From Planctomycetota bacterium (GTDB lineage: Bacteria > Planctomycetota > UBA8108 > UBA1146): a stretch of DNA of 64,000 bases. Position 1 is the first letter of the stretch, and each line of letters begins with the position of its first letter. Shown piece after piece: positions 19,780 to 28,451 of this stretch. The notes beneath the pieces were generated by a model. That model was not told where the DNA came from and made no database searches. It saw only the letters and a program-made list of their open reading frames with translations. Made by a program: the position numbers and the translations under genes. The DNA is taken from NCBI GenBank assembly GCA_016776905.1, contig JADHSM010000014.1, positions 30,745 through 94,744 on the forward strand, in the 5' to 3' direction.

Positions 19780-20511
19780 TCACCTTCCCTCTTCAGGGGT
19801 GGCCGTGGAGCCGTCCTCGGAAGAGGAAGGTTTCTCCATGGACTCTAGCCGTTGCTTTTCCTCTGCGGGAATCTCAGCAACGTCAACGGACTGGCTGAAT
19901 TGCAACGCTTTGACATGCGCCACGATGGCCCAACGATCTTCGACCGGGATCTGAGATCGATAACCCGGCATCGTATTGATGCCATATCCAATGATGTTGA
20001 AGAGTTCCCCAATCGGATGGGCGAGCCCCTTTTCCGAAGAAAGATCTGTCACAAGCCATGCACCGTAATCCGATACCGCTGTACGACGAGGTACGAGTCC
20101 ATCCCCATGTCCAGAAATACCGTGACAGGGTGTGCAATAGATTCCGTAACGCTCTTCGCCTCTGGCTAACAGATCAGCATTGACCTTGACCTGAGAAGGG
20201 AAAGTCGTTGCCCAGTCATCGCCATTGGTTCCCCAATAGTAATGTTCATCAGCATTCAGCTCACCCCGTGCAACAGTACCGGGAACGGGCAATCTCATCG
20301 CACGGTTATCCCTAAAGAAGGAATTCGCAGACTGAGCTTTAAACTTCTGTTGTTGGTCCATGTCCAGAAACACATGGATTCTAGGAGTTCTCGATGTGCT
20401 GTATCGAGCTTTCGCCACGAGTACAGGTGGGATGAGTAGGAACATGTTGACCAATATGATTGATCCAATGATCCAGCCCGGAACTTGTGTGTCCTTGATA
20501 GGAAGAGTCAT
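19780..20511 (-). CDS. actE: Alternative complex III monoheme cytochrome c subunit ActE
   Basis: 243 residues. An N-terminal hydrophobic helix (WIIGSIILVNMFLLIPPVLVA) anchors a periplasmic domain. One heme site, YCTPCHG, is followed by a likely axial methionine in INTMPGYRSQIP, and WAIVAHVKALQ closes a class I cytochrome c fold. The C-terminus is Glu/Ser-rich. In alternative complex III, ActE is a monoheme electron carrier. It sits between actD (4 nt upstream) and actF. Confidence 0.93.
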   Translation of the reverse strand: MTLPIKDTQVPGWIIGSIILVNMFLLIPPVLVAKARYSTSRTPRIHVFLDMDQQQKFKAQSANSFFRDNRAMRLPVPGTVARGELNADEHYYWGTNGDDWATTFPSQVKVNADLLARGEERYGIYCTPCHGISGHGDGLVPRRTAVSDYGAWLVTDLSSEKGLAHPIGELFNIIGYGINTMPGYRSQIPVEDRWAIVAHVKALQFSQSVDVAEIPAEEKQRLESMEKPSSSEDGSTATPEEGR

Positions 20512-20515
20512 TTGG

Positions 20516-21109
20516 CTACTCCTCGATCACTTCAATGGCGTTCGCCCCGATTCCACGTAGGAATCGAGCATTTGAATCTGCGTCAAATCTGCGATCGCGG
20601 GCTTCGATACTGATGAAAAATCTGTCGGCCGTGGCCCTACGGAAACGGTCACTCCGAAACAACGGATTGAACATTCTCGGCAAGCCGTTGAGAGCAAGCA
20701 TTCCGCCAAAAGCACCGAACGCACTCAAAAGAATGGTCAATTCGAACGCCACAGGAATACTGGCAGGGATACTGAAAAATGGCTTACCACTGATGAGGAA
20801 CGGATAACTGATTCCGTTCATCCAACCCTGCATCAACAGTCCGCCACAGAACCCAGTAAATCCTCCGCCAAGCACGATCCAGGGAAGAATCGTCGGACGG
20901 ATTCCCATAGCCCCATCAAGGCCATGAATGGGATACGGAGTATGGCAATCCCAACGCTTGAATCCTTCGTCTCTGACTTTTTCTGCAGCAGACATCAGTT
21001 GGTCGGCAGTCTCAAACTCGGCAATCAACACCACTGGCTTAGGGTCCACCGAACCTTCGGCGGTAATGGTGTCAAAAGCAGGTTCATGGGTCTTTGGTTC
21101 ACTCATCAT
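20516..21109 (-). CDS. actD: Alternative complex III subunit ActD (DUF3341)
   Basis: 197 residues. The DUF3341 pattern is visible: 'VLIAEFETADQLMSAAEKVRDEG' gives a ferredoxin-like start, then HTPYPIHGLDGAMGI and two transmembrane helices. The C-terminus RFFISIEARDRRFDADSN is typical. ActD is a small two-helix subunit of alternative complex III. An N-terminal extension of about 25 residues is unremarkable. Neighbours actC (6 nt upstream) and actE (4 nt downstream) confirm the assignment. Confidence 0.93.
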   Translation of the reverse strand: MMSEPKTHEPAFDTITAEGSVDPKPVVLIAEFETADQLMSAAEKVRDEGFKRWDCHTPYPIHGLDGAMGIRPTILPWIVLGGGFTGFCGGLLMQGWMNGISYPFLISGKPFFSIPASIPVAFELTILLSAFGAFGGMLALNGLPRMFNPLFRSDRFRRATADRFFISIEARDRRFDADSNARFLRGIGANAIEVIEE

Positions 21110-21115
21110 TGACTC

Positions 21116-22612
21116 CTATGATCCAGCAGCCGGTGAAGGAGCGGATTCCGCATCTCCACTTTCGGCAGGCTTTTCCGAGGGGGTTGAGTGAGCGGCATCT
21201 GCAATCACTCCCTTCACTTCACTCATTGCTATGAATGGGAGGAAGCGACAGAAGAGTGCAAACAACGTAAAGAACAATCCAAATGCGCCGATCATGATAC
21301 CGACGTCTGCCAACTTGGGAGTGTAATAATCCCACGCTGCAGGAGTATAGTCGTTCGCAAGACTGGTGACCGTGATCACGAATCTCTCGAACCACATACC
21401 AATGTTGACGAAGATGCTCACGACAAACATGATCCAGATATTAGTTCGAGCTTTCTTGAACCAGAAAATCTGGGGAGAGATCACGTTGCAGGAAACCATG
21501 ATCCAGTATGCCCAAGCGTATTGTCCAAATGCACGGTTCATGAATGCGAACTTTTCAACTTTAACTCCGCCATACCAGGCGATGAAAAATTCCTGCGCAT
21601 ACGCGTAACCGACCAGCATTCCCGTCAGCATGATGACTTTATTCATGTTCTCTAGGTGACGGAGAGTAATGATCTCTTTCAGACCAAACAGCTGTCGTGC
21701 AGGCACGAGCAACGTCACCACCATGGCAAATCCACTGAAGATCGCACCCGCAACGAAGTACGGTGGGAAGATCGTCGTATGCCAACCAGCAACCTGTGAA
21801 ACGGCGAAGTCGAAAGACACGACCGAGTGCACTGAAAGAACCAGCGGTGTCGCCAAGGATGCCAAGAGAAGGTAGGAACGCTCATAAACATGCCACTGCC
21901 GGTTTGACCCAGTCCAACCCATGGAGAGCGCACCGTAAGCAAGACGTCGTATCCAATTGTTGGCACGATCTCGCACTGTGGCCAAATCTGGAACCATTCC
22001 CATGTACCAGAAGAGCAACGAAACAGTGAAGTACGTTCCTACAGCGAATACGTCCCAGAGCAGTGGACTACGGAAGTTAGGCCAAAGTTCCATCTGGTTT
22101 GGCAACGGAAACATCCAGTATGCAAACCATGCTCGACCCACGTGGATCCCGGGGAACAATCCCGCACACATGACGGCGAAGATGGTCATCGCTTCTGCAG
22201 CCCTATTGATCGAAGTTCGCCATTTTTGACGGAACAAGAACAAGATGGCTGAAATCAGCGTCCCTGCGTGACCAATACCCACCCAGAACACGAAGTTGAC
22301 GATAGCGTATCCCCAGCCCACAGGGTTATTGACCCCCCAGACTCCCACTCCCCAAAAGATAAGGAACGGAACGAAAACACCGAGAAGTCCCAAAACGGAA
22401 AGCGAAAGAAGGAAGAACATGACCCAACCAAATGTGGGTTTGTCTTCGAGAATTCCGCAAACTTTATCCGTGATCGTAGTGTTGTCATTCTCGCCAGTAA
22501 TCCAAGGCTGACGCTCGGCAGGAGAATACGACGTGTTGTCGATCTCCTGGCTCTGAGCATTGCCGAGAATCTCGGGTCGAATGAAGGGAATCTTTTCGAG
22601 GAGATGCTTCAT
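21116..22612 (-). CDS. actC: Alternative complex III subunit ActC (NrfD-like quinol-binding membrane protein)
   Basis: 498 residues with about ten helices in the NrfD/PsrC family. Recognisable segments are [50 protein letters not shown] and [25 protein letters not shown], as in ActC. It provides the main quinol-binding site of alternative complex III and works with ActB (Fe-S) and ActA (hemes). The tail is Ser/Glu/Ala-rich. actB ends 3 nt upstream, actD starts 6 nt downstream. Confidence 0.95.
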   Translation of the reverse strand: MKHLLEKIPFIRPEILGNAQSQEIDNTSYSPAERQPWITGENDNTTITDKVCGILEDKPTFGWVMFFLLSLSVLGLLGVFVPFLIFWGVGVWGVNNPVGWGYAIVNFVFWVGIGHAGTLISAILFLFRQKWRTSINRAAEAMTIFAVMCAGLFPGIHVGRAWFAYWMFPLPNQMELWPNFRSPLLWDVFAVGTYFTVSLLFWYMGMVPDLATVRDRANNWIRRLAYGALSMGWTGSNRQWHVYERSYLLLASLATPLVLSVHSVVSFDFAVSQVAGWHTTIFPPYFVAGAIFSGFAMVVTLLVPARQLFGLKEIITLRHLENMNKVIMLTGMLVGYAYAQEFFIAWYGGVKVEKFAFMNRAFGQYAWAYWIMVSCNVISPQIFWFKKARTNIWIMFVVSIFVNIGMWFERFVITVTSLANDYTPAAWDYYTPKLADVGIMIGAFGLFFTLFALFCRFLPFIAMSEVKGVIADAAHSTPSEKPAESGDAESAPSPAAGS

Positions 22613-22615
22613 CGT

Positions 22616-25600
22616 CTAGCCCTCCTTCTTCTCACCGGAATCATCACCTTCTGGCGACATTTCTCCGGGATTTTTGAGTTGGGCCAAATAACTTGTCCGC
22701 GGACGAACGTTGAGTTCCGCCAACATCTTGTAGGACCGGTGCGAGTTCTGCGTCATCGCCACTTGGCTTTCTGGATCAGAAAGGTCTCCAAATGATATGG
22801 CACTGGTCGGACAGGTCTGAGCACAAGCAGGAACGATGTCTCCATCTTTGAGATCACGTCGATCATTGTGTGCCGAAATCTTAGCTTTATTGATGCGCTG
22901 AACACAGTATGTGCACTTCTCCATCACCCCTCGATCACGGATGGTCACCGTGGGGTTATAGCCCATCTGCTCTGTCTTACTGGGTTCATGAGTGTTGTTG
23001 TAGTAGTTGAAGCGGCGAACCTTATATGGACAGTTGTTACTGCAGTATCGGGTTCCGATACAGCGGTTGTAGACCATGTCATTCAGGCCCTCTTCGTTGT
23101 GCACAGTAGCAGCAACGGGACACACCTGTTCACACGGTGCATTTTCGCACTGATTACAGGTCATCGGCTGGTGAATCATTTCCGGATTCTCGACATCTTC
23201 ACCACGGAAGTAGCGGTCGATGCGCATCCAGTGCATTTCACGTCCGGTTGCCACCTCGTCTTTACCGACAACAGAAATGTTGTTCTCTGCTTGGCAGGCG
23301 ATGACACAAGCACTGCATCCGGTACAGACATTCAAATCAATCGACATCGCCCACTTGTGTGACTTGTACTCATGATCAGGGAAGAGGCTCTTCAATGGAG
23401 GGTGGTGCGGCCCCGCGTCTTTGACAGCCTGTCCCACCGCTGCAAGGTCTGGAGAAAAACCGGTCTCAACAGTACGGGCAAACTCACCCACCCTGTCCAA
23501 TTCGGCTTCACGCTGGAGATCGCCCATGAAGGCTTCAGGACGAATCGGATTATGGTCCTGAGTCGTGGCGAGAACATACTCTCCATCGCCTCTGGAAACG
23601 GTGACCGAAGCGAATCCTTGCTTCACAGCATTTTCTGACCGCAGAGTGTAGGTATCAAAACCAACGCCATCTGCAATCTGGTAAATCAGCGGTTTTCTGG
23701 ATAGACGCCCTGCAGCACGATCGGCCAGCAAGCGCCCGTATCCCAGTGAGACGGCAATGGTTTGCTCGTTTTGTCCGGGAAGCACGAAGGCAGGCATTTG
23801 AAGGTCTTTACCCTCTACCACCAGCTTCAGCATGTCACCGTTCTTCACTCCCAGGCTATTCGCTTTCATCGGAGAAACGATGGCGCAGTTATCCCAAGTG
23901 ACCTTCGTCATGGGATCCGGAAGTTCCTGAAGCCAACCATTATTGGCATATCGACCATCAAAGAGTGAATGGTCTTGGAGGAAAACGATTTCGTCTCCGC
24001 CTGTGGATTGAATGGCTCGCTGAAGCCCATCTCCCCAACCCCCTTTGATCGCACCGGGAGCCTTGTCGACAGTATTCGACGTCCCCCCGATGAATCCATC
24101 ATGAATCCACTTCCTCCACGATTCCTCAAAATCGGAATCGGAATCGGCATTACCTGAAAGAATCTCGCGGGTAATGTTGTAACCAGAACGAGGGGAATCC
24201 TCGTTCAGGATACTCATGAACTCGACGGAACTGCGTCCAGCATAAAGAGGTTCAATCAAGGGTTGCTGAAGTGTAATCGTTCCATCCCAGGAACGACAGG
24301 CACCCCACTGCTCAAGGAAGTGAGTGGTATTCATGTGCCACGCACATGCTTTCCCAGTTTCATCCTTGTACTCTCCCAAATGGATCGACGAAGGCACTTC
24401 ACTGATCAGTTGCCCCCAATTTTCGCCACCCATCGTCGGAGCGTCGTAAACAGGGTTCGCACCTAGAACAATCAAATGCTCCAACTCGCCGGACTTGATC
24501 CTTGTTGCGAGTAGTTCGAGATCTTCCAAGTGAGATGGACGTGATGGATATCTCACCTCTGCATACTCAAGAGGCTTACCACTCCCGACAGCACCCAAGC
24601 CCGATACATTGATCGCGTGAACCAATGCATGAACCTCAGGCGGCTGACGATCCCCAGCCATCACCAGAGCGTTGCCATCCTGAGATTTGAGGTCCGCGGC
24701 CATTTTAAGAATTCGATCATCGGGGACTCCAGCGGAGGCCACGACATTGGCAATATCAGAAGGGAGATCCACTTCGAGAGCTTTGGCCAGTTGGGCCACC
24801 ATTCTCGGGATATCCGAAGATTTTGCCGTGATGTGAATGTCTGCAGCACCGCCAGTGATGGAGTAGGAACTCTCGACAACATAGACCCTGCTGATGCTGG
24901 CCTCGTCGTCATCCGCAGAAAGTCTCATGGCTGCCCAGCCGGCACTATGAGACAAATTGGCGGGGTGAGTCATCAAAGGATCGGCGTCGAAACAGGCGAG
25001 TACTTTTGCTTTGGAAAGATCTGCGACAGGTCTCTGAGGAGAACCGAAGGCCTGCCCCGTACCTAGTCTTTCCGAATCCCTGTTCAAGGGCGCCCATTCA
25101 TGCCAACTACCACTCTTGAACTGGCGCATGAATTTCTTGCGCATTCCATCGAGCGGCAGTGACGATGTGGGAGCCGTCAAAATAGCAATCTTAGTTGCGG
25201 ATTTGACTTCGCTCAACTTGATCATCGCTTCGTCCCATGTCGCATTCTTGCTCACACCATCTACGATTTGAGATGGTTGCTTACTGCGACCGGGGTCATA
25301 GAGGTTTAGCACGCTGGCTTGCATCTGAGACGTTGCCGTCCCGCTGCATGCCGGATGATCGCCATTGCCATCCACACGGATGGGTCGACCATCAAAGCTC
25401 GTGACTAAAACTCCTTCCGCCACTTCCTGCTGTTCCCAACACGAAGCGTAAGCTTCAGGAACGCCAGGGATTTGACCTTCAGGACGACTGGTGTGTGGCA
25501 AGATCGCCTCACGCGGCCAGCGACATCCGGCAAGTCCCCCGGCGAGAGCCACGGAGGCTCCCATGACCTTGAGGAAGTGACGCCTCGAGGTGGAGTTGAA

Positions 25601-25732
25601 TAATTCTGGAGCATGGTTCGGAAATTCTTTGTGAACCAACTCGCGAAATTCGGGGGTATCAGCGTAATCTTCAAGACTACGCCAAAGTGTTTTCCCCGAG
25701 CCATTTTCGATCATTTTGTTTATCGATGACAT
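22616..25732 (-). CDS. actB: Alternative complex III Fe-S subunit ActB
   Basis: 1038 residues, a fusion typical of ActB. Near residue 47, SRRHFLKVMGASVALAGGLAGC is a twin-arginine-like signal with a lipobox cysteine, so the mature protein is probably an exported lipoprotein. The middle is a molybdopterin-oxidoreductase-like domain, which in ACIII carries no molybdopterin. The C-terminal ferredoxin-like domain has four cysteine clusters: CTGCSACVIAC, CNQCENAPCEQVC, CIGTRYCSNNCPYK and CTYC...CAQTC. These would carry electrons from quinol to ActA. The start overlaps actA by 13 nt. Confidence 0.95.
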   Translation of the reverse strand: MSSINKMIENGSGKTLWRSLEDYADTPEFRELVHKEFPNHAPELFNSTSRRHFLKVMGASVALAGGLAGCRWPREAILPHTSRPEGQIPGVPEAYASCWEQQEVAEGVLVTSFDGRPIRVDGNGDHPACSGTATSQMQASVLNLYDPGRSKQPSQIVDGVSKNATWDEAMIKLSEVKSATKIAILTAPTSSLPLDGMRKKFMRQFKSGSWHEWAPLNRDSERLGTGQAFGSPQRPVADLSKAKVLACFDADPLMTHPANLSHSAGWAAMRLSADDDEASISRVYVVESSYSITGGAADIHITAKSSDIPRMVAQLAKALEVDLPSDIANVVASAGVPDDRILKMAADLKSQDGNALVMAGDRQPPEVHALVHAINVSGLGAVGSGKPLEYAEVRYPSRPSHLEDLELLATRIKSGELEHLIVLGANPVYDAPTMGGENWGQLISEVPSSIHLGEYKDETGKACAWHMNTTHFLEQWGACRSWDGTITLQQPLIEPLYAGRSSVEFMSILNEDSPRSGYNITREILSGNADSDSDFEESWRKWIHDGFIGGTSNTVDKAPGAIKGGWGDGLQRAIQSTGGDEIVFLQDHSLFDGRYANNGWLQELPDPMTKVTWDNCAIVSPMKANSLGVKNGDMLKLVVEGKDLQMPAFVLPGQNEQTIAVSLGYGRLLADRAAGRLSRKPLIYQIADGVGFDTYTLRSENAVKQGFASVTVSRGDGEYVLATTQDHNPIRPEAFMGDLQREAELDRVGEFARTVETGFSPDLAAVGQAVKDAGPHHPPLKSLFPDHEYKSHKWAMSIDLNVCTGCSACVIACQAENNISVVGKDEVATGREMHWMRIDRYFRGEDVENPEMIHQPMTCNQCENAPCEQVCPVAATVHNEEGLNDMVYNRCIGTRYCSNNCPYKVRRFNYYNNTHEPSKTEQMGYNPTVTIRDRGVMEKCTYCVQRINKAKISAHNDRRDLKDGDIVPACAQTCPTSAISFGDLSDPESQVAMTQNSHRSYKMLAELNVRPRTSYLAQLKNPGEMSPEGDDSGEKKEG

Positions 25733-26421
25733 GTGGAACAGTTCGTCAGGAGGGTCATTCTAACAGTCGGTTCACCGTCTGCGTCGTACAACCCCAGGCC
25801 CTTCAAGATTTCGATCCCTTGCACTTCTTTTTCTTCCTGGGTCCGATCAAGGCCCCAGTCTAGATCTGTAACTTTGTCAACAGGTCGTACTCGTCCCACA
25901 GGGTTGCGGTGACAATCGAGACACCAACCCATACTGAGAGGTGCAACTTGTTCAACCTCTACCATGCGATCCACGCGACCATGACACTCAACGCAAGACA
26001 CTCCGCGTGTCACATGAGCACTGTGATTGAAATACACATGATCAGGAAGATCGTGCACCTTAATCCACTCGACCGGTAAACCGGTTTCAAACGAATGACG
26101 AATGGGTTTTAACTTATTACTGGTCGGTGCAACGTTCTGATGACAATTCATGCAGGTCGCTGTTGGAGGAACAGCCGCGAAGCCTGTTTTCTCAACAGTG
26201 TTGTGACAGTACCTGCAATCGATCCCCAATTCACCGACATGCAATTCATGACTGTAGGGAACGGGTTGCTCAGGCATATATCCAGCATTGAGTGTTTTTG
26301 GTGAAGCACCAAAGTAAATCATCAGGACAACATACAGTCCGGAAACACCGGCACCTGCACCTATCAATTTGATAAGAGTATCCACCCAGGGAGGGAAGAT
26401 GGGGGATCGCATCGTGGTCAC
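25720..26421 (-). CDS. actA: Alternative complex III pentaheme cytochrome c subunit ActA
   Basis: 233 residues from GTG 26421, preferred because AGGAGG lies exactly six bases upstream; ATG 26412 or the longer frame from 26520 are alternatives. One helix (LIGAGAGVSGLYVVLMIYF) anchors the protein. Five heme motifs are visible in order: CRYCH, CMNCH, CVECH, CLDCH and CSTCH, matching the pentaheme ActA. It leads the act genes and passes electrons from ActB toward the cytochrome c domains. The 3' end overlaps actB by 13 nt. Confidence 0.94.
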   Translation of the reverse strand: MTTMRSPIFPPWVDTLIKLIGAGAGVSGLYVVLMIYFGASPKTLNAGYMPEQPVPYSHELHVGELGIDCRYCHNTVEKTGFAAVPPTATCMNCHQNVAPTSNKLKPIRHSFETGLPVEWIKVHDLPDHVYFNHSAHVTRGVSCVECHGRVDRMVEVEQVAPLSMGWCLDCHRNPVGRVRPVDKVTDLDWGLDRTQEEKEVQGIEILKGLGLYDADGEPTVRMTLLTNCSTCHR

Positions 26422-26620
26422 GCTTTTCCTCCTGCCCGACTGACTTCTGGGTCTTGCCATACCCAACATCAATCGCTGCGAAAATGTCTTATGGCGCATC
26501 CAGTCTGGAAAAAATTCCAACCCGCTTGTCCCCGAAATCCCCGGAGCACGGATACGACTGCCGCATGCCCTTGTCAGGCTAGCAACAGAGACGAACTAGG
26601 CAAACGATCTCACCTATTAA
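26422..26620. other. 199-nt gap between ctaA and actA
   Basis: Between two minus-strand genes. On the minus strand CTGACA (+ coordinates near 26575) followed 17 bases later by TATCCG is a weak promoter-like pair. The act genes could have their own promoter or be read from ctaA. No terminator hairpin is visible. Confidence 0.3.
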
Positions 26621-27994
26621 TCAGGAAGTTTTTCGAATAGTAAAATTGGTCCCCGATAGCCTTTTTTCGGAAATCAATCCTTCATGGTAGGTCCAGCACA
26701 GTAGAAGTCCGGCCAGTGTCAGCAAGACGGCTCCTATAGATTGGTGCGCCGTGGCCACTAATGTCTCTTCAATTCCACTGGAAGCCACTCGGACTGTGGA
26801 CCCTGTGACCGCCAATGCATAAAAGCCTAATGTGACCTGAACAGCTGCGACAACACCCAACCAAACGCCTATTTTGACTCTTGGAGCGGGCATACCGGCC
26901 TGAGAGCAACGCGCGCTCACCAGAAAGACCAGACCCAAAACCACGAATGCTCCCACGATATGCGGGATCATCCAATCCCTCGAAACATGTCGAGAGAGAG
27001 CCCCTAGCGTCAGCTGACTCGTCAATCCCGCCAGTAGCACGAATGACCAGAATCTCTCATTTCTGGGGATATGGCCTTTGACGGGATTGTTCCAGACCTT
27101 TGAGGTCAAGAGCCACAAGACCGCTGTCAGGGCAAGAAACAACTGACCGTCGACTCCGTGGAAAACTCTCAAGGCCAGACTCAAGCCAGATTCCTGCACT
27201 TGAGCCACTTGTCCCCCCACGACGATGGCAGACTCGACCTCTGTCACGCGCCCGCCCCCGAGAATCCCCTGAAAGATGACCTGAATAACGGCGAGGCTGG
27301 CCAAAATTCGTAGGTTTTTAGGGGATCGGAACAAGAACACGCAGACCCCAAACGAGAGGGTCACCAGACCCACGAGAGTCCCATACAATCGGTGAGCATG
27401 TTCGTAGTAAATCCCTCCAGTCATTCGAGATAGAGGCAATAGGAACATATTTTCACCAAAGGAAGCAGGCCAATCAGGAACCGCCATTCCCGCTTCTTCA
27501 CTCGTCACCAATCCGCCGATGGCAATCATCACCATACTGGCGACGAAGGTAGATGCTCCTAGCCAACGCAACCCTTCTCCCCTTGAAGAGATTTCAACTT
27601 CTAATTTTTGAGAACTGACGGTCCATGCGCCGAGCATCGCGAGAAGGCAGAGAGAGGTAAATAATCCGGTCAGGGCCATCACCGTCCGGCGAACATCGGA
27701 TAAATCCTCCGCCAAAAATGAGCCGAGAACCAATAAATCGAAGGTTCCTGCCACAAGAGCCGCATACAAAGCACAAGCCCGATGTCGAGGATGCCGAAGT
27801 GCTGCCTGGCGGCCGCCCCAGACCATGATGACGGCCAAAACCCCAAATAACATAGCGGGATGTGCCTGTATAAAGGGCAAACGAGCAATAAATCCCGAGG
27901 TCCACATGGCCACTGCAGTGGCCACACCAACGGGAAACGCGGCTTCAAAGAGGCTGGAAGGTGCCCTCCGGTATTCCAAGGTATCTCTCGACAT
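26621..27994 (-). CDS. ctaA: Heme A synthase (COX15/CtaA family) with N-terminal membrane extension
   Basis: 457 residues from ATG 27994, which has GAGGAGG nine or ten bases upstream. The first 130 residues form about four extra helices not present in short CtaA. The rest carries the four conserved heme-ligand type histidines: EHAHRLYGTLVGL, FHGVDGQLFL, MIPHIVGAFVVL and TAHQSIGAVLL, with AVPDWPASFGENMFLLP between. It oxidises heme O to heme A, completing the step begun by CtaB (10.2 kb). It is the first gene of the minus-strand cluster that holds ACIII and the oxidase. Confidence 0.93.
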   Translation of the reverse strand: MSRDTLEYRRAPSSLFEAAFPVGVATAVAMWTSGFIARLPFIQAHPAMLFGVLAVIMVWGGRQAALRHPRHRACALYAALVAGTFDLLVLGSFLAEDLSDVRRTVMALTGLFTSLCLLAMLGAWTVSSQKLEVEISSRGEGLRWLGASTFVASMVMIAIGGLVTSEEAGMAVPDWPASFGENMFLLPLSRMTGGIYYEHAHRLYGTLVGLVTLSFGVCVFLFRSPKNLRILASLAVIQVIFQGILGGGRVTEVESAIVVGGQVAQVQESGLSLALRVFHGVDGQLFLALTAVLWLLTSKVWNNPVKGHIPRNERFWSFVLLAGLTSQLTLGALSRHVSRDWMIPHIVGAFVVLGLVFLVSARCSQAGMPAPRVKIGVWLGVVAAVQVTLGFYALAVTGSTVRVASSGIEETLVATAHQSIGAVLLTLAGLLLCWTYHEGLISEKRLSGTNFTIRKTS

Positions 27995-28020
27995 GACCAA
28001 AAACCTCCTCTAAACAGCCA

Positions 28021-28044
28021 AATTGGGCTGATTCTGTCCCAATT
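28021..28044. repeat. Inverted repeat upstream of ctaA
   Basis: AATTGGG, ten bases, then CCCAATT. It lies 27-50 nt upstream of the ctaA ATG, a position where an operator would overlap the promoter. It has no following T-run, so it is not a terminator. Binding protein unknown. Confidence 0.3.
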
Positions 28045-28312
28045 ACAATATGGACCCTCAGGTGCGGCTTTCTTTTCCTTCAGAACTCCAGTTCATCTAA
28101 GGAGTTGTTGAAGGGAGAGGCAAGGGAAAGCACCCTAGTAAAAAGATGTGACGAACACTTCAATACACCCCTCATAAGTGAGAAGATAGAAGAGTGAAAA
28201 GATATGAGGCGGCAAGTATTTTGACTTTTGGAATACACTTGGAATACATCCAGTGTTTTCAATTCGTGTGATCAGTGTTTTCACATAGTGCGATCTGTTT
28301 GTCGGTTGAAGG

Positions 28313-28326
28313 ACCCATATATGGGT
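28313..28326. repeat. Perfect 14-base palindrome
   Basis: ACCCATATATGGGT, fully self-complementary, about 126 nt before the GTG of the secreted-protein gene. It could be a dimeric regulator site; nothing in the window identifies the regulator. Confidence 0.3.
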
Positions 28327-28394
28327 TCCTATGTAGTGAATCATCAGTTAATCATGTGCGAGTCTCATGATATGGCTCTGTAATGTGTCATGAA

Positions 28395-28420
28395 CCTTTG
28401 GGTTATTTTAATCCCCAAGG
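28395..28420 (+). repeat. Imperfect hairpin in the leader of the secreted-protein gene
   Basis: Arms CCTTTGGGTTA and TAATCCCCAAGG can pair with one mismatch around a short AT loop. It ends 31 nt before the GTG start and lies just upstream of the AAAGGA ribosome site. It may stabilise the mRNA 5' end or be chance. Confidence 0.25.
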
Positions 28421-28451
28421 AAATTTGAAGCCCGCTTGAAAGGAATGGACC

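Larger units (their letters stand above)
27995..28451. other. 457-nt AT-rich divergent intergenic region
   Basis: Separates ctaA (-) from the large secreted-protein gene (+). I see no credible coding frame. It holds a 7-base inverted repeat at 28021-28044, a perfect 14-base palindrome at 28313-28326, and an imperfect hairpin at 28395-28420. A TTGACT at 28221 has no convincing partner -10. Its base composition is clearly richer in A/T than the flanking genes. Confidence 0.5.

Noticed and set aside
28221..28249. TTGACT-N17-ATACAT as a promoter for the secreted-protein gene
   Set aside because: The -10 matches poorly (two of six) and lies over 200 nt from the start.
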